From the NCBI GenBank assembly GCA_045588795.1, contig JAZNEY010000026.1, forward strand, positions 1 to 14,159: a stretch of 14,159 nucleotides of DNA, given 5' to 3'. The stretch is from UMGS1908 sp045588795 (GTDB lineage: Bacteria > Bacillota > Clostridia > Christensenellales > UBA1242). Positions 1 to 5,623 of the stretch are shown here, in pieces (within the stretch, counting starts at the first letter, position 1; each line of letters starts with the position of its first letter). A program made the translations under genes and the position numbers. A model generated the notes under the pieces. The model was not told the origin of the DNA. It searched no databases and saw nothing but the letters and a program-made list of their open reading frames with translations.

Positions 1-19
1 ATCCTAATGAACTTTTCAT
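1..19 (-). CDS. 5' end of a gene cut by the window edge
   Basis: Only the first six codons are visible (M-K-S-S-L-G). The ATG is preceded by a near-perfect Shine-Dalgarno AAAAGGAGG with about 8 nt spacing, which is the main reason to believe in the start. A TATAAT-like -10 lies at 73-78 without a clear -35. Nothing can be said about function. The gene could be transcribed from its own weak promoter or by read-through from the 155-aa gene upstream. Confidence 0.5.
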
Positions 20-115
20 AGAAACAAACCTCCTTTTCGTTATTAGTATTATTTTCTACACTTTTCGACAAATTATACATAAATACCAAAGATGTTTGGT
101 TAATATTTTTCATAA

Positions 116-583
116 TTAATAAAGAAAGAGTATGTCTTTAATAAGTACTTGCGTATTCTGGTCATAATTATGATTATGTTTTGAAGAGTATTTTATATAA
201 TACCGACTATGTGTATATGTTTCGTATTCATTAACACAACTTTCTATTGTATTCTTTATTTTGATTATGTATTCTTCAGACATTTCAGCACCCTCTTCTG
301 CCAATTTTTGTTTTATACTTTCCATTGTTCTAATGATTTCCTCTCTGACACTTTCATTACAACCTTTAATTGTTTCACTAATTCTTTGCTTTAAAATAGG
401 TATATTTGTATCAATAGAGTTTAACTCTTTCACTAGTTCTCTACACTCAACTAACATGTCAATTAGTGTCGCAACTCTAATACATAATTTTTCATTTTTT
501 AGCAGTTTAGATTCAAGATTATTTAGAACCATATTCAATTTTTCCAAAATCTTTGTATCAACATTTTCTCTATATTGGCTCAT
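116..583 (-). CDS. Small helical/coiled-coil protein of unknown function
   Basis: I do not recognise this 155-residue protein. Residues 1-120 are highly charged with regularly spaced Leu/Ile/Val and almost no Pro or Gly, as expected for long alpha helices or a coiled coil. No signal peptide or membrane segment is visible. The last 30 residues change character and are rich in Tyr, His, Asn and Ser. The ATG follows the stop codon of the PheS-like ligase after only 4 nt, and its ribosome site (AGGGGAG) lies inside the end of the ligase gene. The two are therefore co-transcribed and probably translationally coupled. It is the last gene of the T-box operon. It could be an accessory or structural partner of the ligase, but that is inference from position only. 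Confidence 0.75.
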   Translation of the reverse strand: MSQYRENVDTKILEKLNMVLNNLESKLLKNEKLCIRVATLIDMLVECRELVKELNSIDTNIPILKQRISETIKGCNESVREEIIRTMESIKQKLAEEGAEMSEEYIIKIKNTIESCVNEYETYTHSRYYIKYSSKHNHNYDQNTQVLIKDILFLY

Positions 584-587
584 AATC

Positions 588-1706
588 CTATCTCTCCCCT
601 TTTATGGAATTTAGGTATCCTTCTTTTGTTGAAATATGTCTATAAATAATATCTCTGTATTCGTTACACTCTTCGCTTGTAAGTGTCCTTTCTAAACTTC
701 TCAAAACAATTCTAACCAATATATTTTTTTCATTATGTTCAATTCCAAGTCTTTCCCTAGCTTTCTCTGGTAGCTCTTCATAAGATGTCTCTGAAATTAT
801 TTTCACTTCTTCAATAAGCTTTTCATCAACCGAAGAGTCTCTTATCATATCCCCAAGAAGTTCAACATCCAAATCTTTATCAACCACAACTGAGACATCC
901 CTAACGACTGGTGGCATGCTTGAGACCTCATTGTATTGCGCCAAGTCAAGCATCTGACTTTGTACCTTTACATTTTCAGAACGCAATAAACGAATGTCTT
1001 TAATATTTTTTCTAACCATTAAAATTCTTTCTAGTCCAAGACCTAATGCAAGGCCATATTTACCTTCGCAACCATTTTCTGCGAGTATCTTAGGGTTTGT
1101 AAGTCCACATTCAAGTATTTCAACAGGTTTCCCATTCCAAATAACATCAATTTCTCTTCCATTTAGAGTATATGGGTGAACTTTTGGAATTACCTCATAC
1201 TCTGCATTTTTATTTCCTGTTACCACCCCAACAATTATGTTAATCATTGCCTGCATATCTTCTTCTGTAACAGGAGTCTCGCTTGTATACCATAAATCCA
1301 ATTGATGATGTACACCAGAATGTATTCTGTCTATTTGGTCTCTTCTATATACTAGTCCTACACAAGCAAGTAATCTGCTTGGTTTAATTTCATTTTTTAT
1401 TGATTGTAAGCCTCTTGGAACCATTGTTGACGCCATTGTTCTTAAAACATGGTTATCATCAACATACCTTGTATATACCTCACTCCTTAATACACTATCT
1501 TTGTCAATTCCCAATTTGTCATAATTGTCTTCGACTGACACAATTGGACTCTCCCTATAAATTGTTACTGGACATTTCCAATAATTTGCTAACGCATCAA
1601 GCACTTCATCCATAAGTATTTGCATTGCGTGTGGCCCATGATTTTTATCCGATAAATCTCTTATATTTAAGTCTTTGTCTAATTGTTCTTTTGTTAAATG
1701 TTTCAT
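588..1706 (-). CDS. PheS-like class II aminoacyl-tRNA synthetase-family ligase with FDX-ACB domain
   Basis: The 372-aa protein has a PheS-type class II catalytic core (about 20-245) fused to a C-terminal ferredoxin-fold anticodon-binding (FDX-ACB) domain (about 265-360). It resembles single-chain mitochondrial PheRS rather than bacterial two-subunit PheRS. Visible motifs are HVLRT near 86-90, motif 2 GLVYRRD..DRIH (117-129) followed by HHQLD (133-137), ECG..NP (199-205), motif 3 GLGLERI (222-228), and PPVVRD...RTLTSEE in the FDX-ACB domain. By eye, the two phenylalanines that stack on substrate in bacterial PheS (the F-P-F segment) correspond to His177 and Tyr179, and the Q-x-E of FHQVEG is Q-x-D here. 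Specificity for plain Phe is therefore doubtful. No pheT lies alongside. It is preceded by a T-box, a tRNA-like element and a 30-aa ORF, and followed by a coupled helical protein. The ribosome site is weak (AAGAAG). Stand-alone PheS-family ligases without a settled role exist in databases. Family assignment is firm; the reaction is unknown. Confidence 0.85.
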   Translation of the reverse strand: MKHLTKEQLDKDLNIRDLSDKNHGPHAMQILMDEVLDALANYWKCPVTIYRESPIVSVEDNYDKLGIDKDSVLRSEVYTRYVDDNHVLRTMASTMVPRGLQSIKNEIKPSRLLACVGLVYRRDQIDRIHSGVHHQLDLWYTSETPVTEEDMQAMINIIVGVVTGNKNAEYEVIPKVHPYTLNGREIDVIWNGKPVEILECGLTNPKILAENGCEGKYGLALGLGLERILMVRKNIKDIRLLRSENVKVQSQMLDLAQYNEVSSMPPVVRDVSVVVDKDLDVELLGDMIRDSSVDEKLIEEVKIISETSYEELPEKARERLGIEHNEKNILVRIVLRSLERTLTSEECNEYRDIIYRHISTKEGYLNSIKGER

Positions 1707-1753
1707 ATTTTTATTCTTCTTTGATTTTTAATAAATTTTTAATTTAATAAATT

Positions 1754-1772
1754 AAGCACACTAATTGTGCTT
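1754..1772 (-). other. Hairpin between the 30-aa ORF and the ligase gene
   Basis: The minus strand reads AAGCACA-ATTAG-TGTGCTT, a perfect 7-bp stem with a 5-nt loop. It starts 11 nt after the stop codon of the 30-aa ORF and ends 47 nt before the ligase ATG. The following sequence is A/T-rich without a clean U-run, so it is not a convincing intrinsic terminator. It may be an mRNA-stability or processing element, a leaky attenuator, or a translational control element. Confidence 0.45.
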
Positions 1773-1782
1773 TAAAATAAAC

Positions 1783-1875
1783 TTATTTCCCCGCAGGGAA
1801 AAAACCAAAGGCAAAAGCAGGCACAATTACTTGTAAAACTGCTTTATATGAAATTGTAAGGTTTTGTTGTTTCAT
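1783..1875 (-). CDS. 30-aa peptide ORF with Phe-rich C-terminus
   Basis: The ATG is preceded by one of the strongest Shine-Dalgarno sites in the window (AAAGGAGG, 7-nt spacing), so the short frame is almost certainly translated. The peptide has a polar N-terminus (MKQQNLTISYK), a hydrophobic centre and the tail PAFAFGFFPAGK with four Phe in six positions. The frame stays open upstream through the tRNA-like element, but the ribosome site selects this start. It lies 28 nt beyond the tRNA-like element and 76 nt before the ligase start codon. Two readings fit: a Phe-codon leader peptide in the manner of pheM in E. coli, or a dedicated peptide substrate or product of the ligase system. The hydrophobic stretch is short for a membrane helix but could associate with membranes. 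I do not recognise the sequence as a named family. Confidence 0.65.
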   Translation of the reverse strand: MKQQNLTISYKAVLQVIVPAFAFGFFPAGK

Positions 1876-1903
1876 AATTGTTCCTCCTTTCTTTTTCTGA
1901 TAA

Positions 1904-1976
1904 CGCATTGAGCTGGATTTGAACCAACACAAAAAAGATAAATATCTTTTTCTCTGCCATATTGAGTTATCAATGC
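1904..1976 (-). ncRNA. tRNA-like RNA with abnormal anticodon arm
   Basis: The 73-nt minus-strand segment folds by eye as a tRNA. It has a 7-bp acceptor stem GCATTGA/TCAATGC and T8-A9. The D arm has a 3-bp stem CTC/GAG and loop AATATGGCA, with A14, G18G19 and A21 in place. The variable loop is 5 nt (TTTGT), allowing the A15-U48 Levitt pair. The T arm is GTTGG-TTCAAAT-CCAGC, with one G-U, and the discriminator is G73. All the usual tertiary-contact bases are present. The exception is the anticodon arm: a 5-bp stem AAAGA/TCTTT encloses six nucleotides (TATTTA) instead of seven, and the helix can extend further to leave a four-base or smaller loop. No anticodon can be assigned and it probably cannot decode. 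CCA is not encoded (GTTATC follows). It begins five bases after the T-run of the T-box terminator and ends 14 nt before the ribosome site of the 30-aa ORF, so its synthesis should depend on T-box read-through. Confidence 0.72.
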
Positions 1977-1980
1977 AAAT

Positions 1981-2011
1981 AAAAAGTCCTATTGGATTTC
2001 TCCAATAGGAC
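1981..2011 (-). terminator. T-box intrinsic terminator
   Basis: The stem GTCCTATTGGA/TCCAATAGGAC (11 bp, GAAA tetraloop) is followed by five T residues. The 5' arm begins with the bases that the antiterminator would use (CGTCC), so the two structures exclude each other as expected for a T-box switch. Confidence 0.9.
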
Positions 2012-2270
2012 GAATTTCTCCGTGTTACCACCTATTTTTATTTTAGTCGTATAGACTAAAACCTCATTTACCCTTTTACGGTTTGGTCCGACTTTCCTTA
2101 ACAACTAAACACTTTTATCCATCAATATAGTAATTTTAGTCTTTACCGAAAAGCAACTCCAATACTGAAATTCAATAATTATATGAACATAGGCGGCTCT
2201 CAACCGGTGGCACACCCTCCCTTATATGAATATAATTATCTACTGTGTATCTTCAAAGTTTTTATTTAAC
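1981..2270 (-). promoter_or_regulatory. T-box leader, probably tRNA-Phe responsive
   Basis: The T-box proper at 2018-2033 reads AGGTGGTAACACGGAG and can fold with TTCGTCCT as the standard antiterminator (helix, 7-nt UGGUAAC bulge, helix). The UGGU in the bulge would pair with an ACCA tRNA end, consistent with tRNA-Phe. Upstream are a stem III hairpin TTTTAGTC/GACTAAAA (around 2042-2062) and a long stem I built on ATAATTATAT/ATATAATTAT, with AGTA on its 5' side and the conserved-looking distal part around 2190-2220. Opposite AGTA, after the helix, lies GAATTTCA (about 2166-2173). The likely specifier is TTC at 2167-2169, and the overlapping TTT would also mean Phe. Known T-boxes sense uncharged tRNA and allow read-through on starvation. 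Here that would switch on the tRNA-like RNA, the peptide, the ligase and the helical protein. The T-box call is strong; the Phe specifier is moderately supported. Confidence 0.88.
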
Positions 2271-2276
2271 AAATAA

Positions 2277-2305
2277 ATTATATCAACAAAACAGACTTTT
2301 GTCAA
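2277..2305 (-). promoter_or_regulatory. Promoter of the T-box operon
   Basis: The minus strand shows TTGACA (2300-2305), a 17-nt spacer and TATAAT (2277-2282), a perfect sigma-A/sigma-70 consensus. The expected start is near 2270, just before stem I of the T-box. Such strength suits a leader that is transcribed constantly and regulated by termination. Confidence 0.88.
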
Positions 2306-2356
2306 CATCTACATATTTCACCACATAGCATTTACAAAAAGTAGATTTCCATAATA

Positions 2357-3469
2357 TTACTTTTCTTCATCGTCAAATTTAAAGTTTAATTGAGAAATCG
2401 CATTTGTCAATTGTTCTGTAATGCTGTCAATTTCATCTATTACTTCTTCATCAACAACTTCTTTTGGTTCAGGCTTAATTAAGTATGGGTTTTCTTTTGA
2501 AGTAGCCTTTGCTTTTGGCTCCTTTTCCGTTTTCTCTTTCTTTTGAGGAGCTTTTTTCTTTTTCTCTTCCTCAACAACCCTTACCTCAATTTTTGTTGGA
2601 ATAACAATATTTGACTTATCTGCTTTCTTTGATTTCTTCTTGCCTCCAACTGGAACAATCAACAACTCGGAATCTTGTTCTTGTTCGATTTTCTTTTGAG
2701 GCTTTACTTCTTCAAGTTTTACTTCACTGATTAATGCATCTAATTTCTTTTCGTTCTTATTTATTGCGGTTTCTTTCTTAACTTCTTTTTTCTCAACAAC
2801 TTTTTGTTCAACTTTTTTCTCAGATTGAGTTTTTACTTCTTTTTTTGCTGGTTGAGCTTTTATCTCTTTAACCACTTCTTTAACTACTGGGGATTGTACT
2901 GGTTTCTTTTCTTCTACTTTTTTAACCTTAGCAGTCTTTCCCTGTGCTGGCAATGTTTCAACTTCTTCCCTTTCTTGTTGTTGCATAATGCTTTCAATTT
3001 GGCTTACACGAGATTTTACTTCACCATATCTTGTAACATTTTTTGATGGCGCAGTTATTTTCATTTTTTGATTTGGTCTTTCAATTATTGTGCCCAAATT
3101 CTTTCTTTTCATATAAGTTAAAACTGCCTTTTTAAAGCTGTCAAGTGCAAACACAACTTCACCATATTCTTGTTTATTGAGTTGCTTTATCTCATTTATA
3201 ATGTCTTTTTCGCTAATATTTAAAATCTCGTTTAGTGCTTTGCCTTTTGAAAGTGCACACATTGTTGTAAGTGAAGCGTAAAGAGCAATTGAACCCATTG
3301 CTTGAAATGAACAATCTTTTAAAAGCCCATCTCTAACAACTAAATAAGTTTTTACAACTTCGCCACTTTCTGCATTGTCATTCTTCACAATTACATCAGC
3401 ACCACTGATTGCACCAGAATAGGAAGAATTGTAAAATATTTCAATTAAATTGTTTGAATATTTTTGCAT
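2357..3469 (-). CDS. IscU-like protein lacking the cluster cysteines, with long charged tail
   Basis: Residues 1-123 align by eye with IscU/NifU-N scaffold proteins: the YS..LIE.FYN start, the SGEVVK block, LKDCSF..MGS.A and the final ALDSFKKAVLTY helix. The three Fe-S ligands of E. coli IscU (C37, C63, C106) correspond to Ser35, Ser60 and Glu104, Asp39 to Glu37 and His105 to Gly103. It therefore cannot assemble a cluster in the known way. Residues 124-370 form a low-complexity tail very rich in Lys, Glu and Val with short KKEVK/EKK-type repeats, probably disordered or coiled coil, ending in an acidic helix. The whole is about three times the usual IscU length. The start follows the desulfurase stop by 1 nt, and its AAGGAGG lies inside that gene, so the pair is coupled. 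It may regulate or scaffold the desulfurase or accept sulfur through another site. Function is uncertain. No terminator is obvious downstream. Confidence 0.8.
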   Translation of the reverse strand: MQKYSNNLIEIFYNSSYSGAISGADVIVKNDNAESGEVVKTYLVVRDGLLKDCSFQAMGSIALYASLTTMCALSKGKALNEILNISEKDIINEIKQLNKQEYGEVVFALDSFKKAVLTYMKRKNLGTIIERPNQKMKITAPSKNVTRYGEVKSRVSQIESIMQQQEREEVETLPAQGKTAKVKKVEEKKPVQSPVVKEVVKEIKAQPAKKEVKTQSEKKVEQKVVEKKEVKKETAINKNEKKLDALISEVKLEEVKPQKKIEQEQDSELLIVPVGGKKKSKKADKSNIVIPTKIEVRVVEEEKKKKAPQKKEKTEKEPKAKATSKENPYLIKPEPKEVVDEEVIDEIDSITEQLTNAISQLNFKFDDEEK

Positions 3470-3470
3470 A

Positions 3471-4637
3471 CTACTTTACCTCCTTTTTGATTTTTACAGG
3501 AGATAATTGTCTTAAATTTGCAACAACTTTTGCAAGTTCTTTGATTGTGTAGTCAATTTCTTCCATTGTTGTTAAATAACTGAATGAAAATCTTACAGTT
3601 GATTTTACTCTTGATGGGTTAAATGCTTTTATAACGTGAGAGCCAGTTGTTGAGCCAGATGAACAAGCAGAGCCAACTGAAACAGCAACTCCTGCAAGGT
3701 CTAGAAGCATCAAAACAGCCTCTCCATCAATATTTTTGAAATCAACACTTACAATATTGTTCACACTCTTTGCAAGTGAGCCATTTATTTGAACATTTTG
3801 TATCTTTGCAACTAATTCATTTACAAAATATTTCTTTAATTTTAGTAGAATTTTAGACTTTTCATCAAAGCCTGCAACCATTAATTCACAAGCCTTTGCA
3901 AAACCAACAATTCCCGGAACGTTTGTTGTTCCTGCTCTCATACTTCTTTCTTGCTCGCCACCATACATAAGTCTTTCAATTTTTGTGCCATTCTTTATGT
4001 AAAGAGCACCAACACCCTTTGGTCCATAAATTTTATGTGCAGAAATACTTAATGCATCTATACCCATATCCTGGACATCAATTTTGATTGATGAAAGTGC
4101 CTGCACTGCATCTGTATGAAATAAAATATTGTATGACTTTGCAAGTTGTGCAATTGCTTTTATTGGCTGAATAGTTCCAAGTTCGTTGTTTACTGTCATT
4201 ACAGAAATTAAGATTGTTTTTGAACTTATTAGTTTCACAATCTCTTTATAATTTACAAGACCCTCTCTGGTTATTGGTGCATAAGAAATCTCAAAGCCCT
4301 CTTCTTCAAGTCTTTTTGCACTTTCAATAATTGATGGGTGTTCAAAAGCAGAAATAATGATATGATTACCCTTATCTCTGTTTGCTCTTGCTATTCCAAA
4401 CAATGCCCAGTTGTTTGCCTCTGTTCCGCCAGAGGTAAAATAAATCTCATTTGATTTAGCATTGATAGTTTTAGCAACCGTTGCTCTTGCCTTTTCTAAA
4501 ACTTCTGATGCGTTTCTTCCAAAAGAATGCAAACTGCTACTATTGCCGTTTACATCTTGAAAGCATCTCAACATTTCCTTATAAACATCTGTGCTTAAAG
4601 GTGTTGTTGCAGCATAATCTAAATAAACTCTATCCAT
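3471..4637 (-). CDS. iscS: Cysteine desulfurase, IscS/NifS family
   Basis: This 388-aa PLP enzyme would take sulfur from L-cysteine as a persulfide, releasing alanine, for Fe-S clusters or thionucleosides. Diagnostic features are the N-terminal YLDYAATTPL, TSGGTEANN (68-76), His100 in AFEH, HTDAVQ (174-179), the PLP lysine K202 in SAHKIYGPKG, RAGTTNVP (234-241) and the catalytic Cys325 in SVGSACSSGS. The flexible loop carrying that Cys places it in the IscS/NifS class rather than SufS. It is full length and starts at an ATG about 28 nt after the predicted transcription start. It is the first gene of a two-gene operon with the IscU-like protein, whose scaffold site is degenerate. Its real sulfur acceptor may therefore lie elsewhere, for instance a tRNA thiolase. 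Family is sure; iscS versus nifS naming is a convention. Confidence 0.95.
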   Translation of the reverse strand: MDRVYLDYAATTPLSTDVYKEMLRCFQDVNGNSSSLHSFGRNASEVLEKARATVAKTINAKSNEIYFTSGGTEANNWALFGIARANRDKGNHIIISAFEHPSIIESAKRLEEEGFEISYAPITREGLVNYKEIVKLISSKTILISVMTVNNELGTIQPIKAIAQLAKSYNILFHTDAVQALSSIKIDVQDMGIDALSISAHKIYGPKGVGALYIKNGTKIERLMYGGEQERSMRAGTTNVPGIVGFAKACELMVAGFDEKSKILLKLKKYFVNELVAKIQNVQINGSLAKSVNNIVSVDFKNIDGEAVLMLLDLAGVAVSVGSACSSGSTTGSHVIKAFNPSRVKSTVRFSFSYLTTMEEIDYTIKELAKVVANLRQLSPVKIKKEVK

Positions 4638-4671
4638 TCTCTACCAGTCCCCCACTATTTTAATTATGCAT

Positions 4672-4700
4672 ATTTTACCACTAATTGTGATAATTGTCAA
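4672..4700 (-). promoter_or_regulatory. Promoter of the desulfurase operon
   Basis: TTGACA (4695-4700), a 17-nt spacer and TAAAAT (4672-4677) lie on the minus strand, giving a start near 4665 and a short untranslated leader. No operator palindrome is evident. Confidence 0.82.
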
Positions 4701-4763
4701 TAATTGGCTGTTATTTTAGTAGTTTAAGATTTATTTATATTCAAAATTTTACCAATAATAATT

Positions 4764-4795
4764 AAAAAATCTGCAACAATTGTTTTGTTGCAGAT
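4764..4795 (-). terminator. Terminator of the 231-aa gene
   Basis: The stem ATCTGCAACAA/TTGTTGCAGAT (11 bp, 5-nt loop) is followed on the minus strand by a T-run. It starts 13 nt after the stop codon, so the gene is monocistronic and separated from the desulfurase operon. Confidence 0.9.
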
Positions 4796-4808
4796 CTATA
4801 TTTTACAT

Positions 4809-5504
4809 TTATTCATCTTCTCCAGATTCGATAGGCTGTTTGATTATTTTTGCAGGTTTCATTATTCCTTTCAAATCTCTTTTAAGCCCACTATTAATTG
4901 CACTCCTTATTGTATTGCAGTGCTTAGTTATATAGTCCTGTATACATTGTTCTTGCTTTGCGATATAAGCCTCTTGATATGTGCGTCCATTTTCGTCTAA
5001 CACACCTTTATTTTTTTGCGCCACAAAATTAAACATTACTTGACCAGCATCTTTAATATACGAGCCGATTAAAAATTCTTTGTCATAAAATTCTCCATTA
5101 TAATAAAAACAATCATCTTCATATAAATTATATTTCTTTCGAAGATCAAAAGAATCAAGATGTAATGGTGTAATTAATTCTATTTCGGGGAAATTTCCAA
5201 TAACAGCAAAATCAGTAAACTTTCCATCAACTTTATGTAAAAGACCAAATTGACCAATATGCCTTGTTTCTTTACACATAACGCTTCTGATTTTCTCATC
5301 GTCACAAACACAAGGAACACTTATACACATATCATATGTAAAATATGTACCATATCTTTCATTGTAGCACTTTGCAAAATTTACAGTTTTAAGAGAGTCT
5401 CCAACAAAAGCAGATCCCACGCCATGCTTTATTTGCTTTCTTTGAAATGAGCAGTGAACCACTTTTGCAAATTCTTCAACCGTTATATCCTTTAACCAAT
5501 CCAT
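4809..5504 (-). CDS. Unrecognised 231-aa protein, cysteine-rich N-terminal half
   Basis: I cannot assign a family. The protein looks soluble, with no signal peptide or membrane segment. Cysteines occur at about 18, 46, 60, 65, 67 and 77, including a C-x4-C-x-C cluster within MCISVPCVC, which could bind a metal or form disulfides. More lie around 130 and 188-196. The middle is rich in Tyr/Phe/Asp, and the C-terminus is basic then acidic (KPAKIIKQPIESGEDE). The ATG follows a good ribosome site (AGGGGGAT). It has its own consensus promoter and terminator, so it is a separate transcription unit lying between two housekeeping operons. An inserted accessory gene or a lineage-specific housekeeping protein are both possible. 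Confidence 0.8.
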   Translation of the reverse strand: MDWLKDITVEEFAKVVHCSFQRKQIKHGVGSAFVGDSLKTVNFAKCYNERYGTYFTYDMCISVPCVCDDEKIRSVMCKETRHIGQFGLLHKVDGKFTDFAVIGNFPEIELITPLHLDSFDLRKKYNLYEDDCFYYNGEFYDKEFLIGSYIKDAGQVMFNFVAQKNKGVLDENGRTYQEAYIAKQEQCIQDYITKHCNTIRSAINSGLKRDLKGIMKPAKIIKQPIESGEDE

Positions 5505-5532
5505 TAATATCCCCCTTCAATTTTATAATTTG

Positions 5533-5561
5533 ATATTAACACACCGATATTTTAATGTCAA
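5533..5561 (-). promoter_or_regulatory. Promoter of the 231-aa gene
   Basis: TTGACA (5556-5561), a 17-nt spacer and TAATAT (5533-5538) on the minus strand. The predicted start is about 25 nt before the ATG. Confidence 0.82.
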
Positions 5562-5586
5562 TATACAACTTTATTAATAACAAAAT

Positions 5587-5618
5587 AAAAAGATGCCGGC
5601 AATTTTGCTGGCATCTTT
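5587..5618 (-). terminator. Terminator of the comM-hslU operon
   Basis: The hairpin AAAGATGCCAGCAA/TTGCCGGCATCTTT, with one A-C mismatch on the transcribed strand, is followed by TTTTT-A-TTTT and begins 6 nt after the hslU stop. The complementary strand would form a slightly better helix with its own T-run, so it may act in both directions, although no plus-strand gene is present. Confidence 0.85.
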
Positions 5619-5623
5619 GTTTT

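Noticed and set aside
85..100. Hairpin ACCAAA/TTTGGT as terminator of the 155-aa gene
   Set aside because: The stem has only 6 bp and no U-run follows on the minus strand, so read-through into the next gene remains possible.
1783..2031. Longer 82-aa frame containing the 30-aa peptide
   Set aside because: Its upstream part reads through the T-box terminator and the tRNA-like RNA, has no ribosome site, and the strong AAAGGAGG points to the internal ATG at 1875.
2516..2960. Lys/Glu-rich repeats as a DNA repeat array or CRISPR-like structure
   Set aside because: No regular unit length or exact direct repeat is visible; this is low-complexity coding sequence within the IscU-like tail.
5587..5618. 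Hairpin as a plus-strand terminator
   Set aside because: The plus-strand fold is slightly better, but no plus-strand gene exists to end there.
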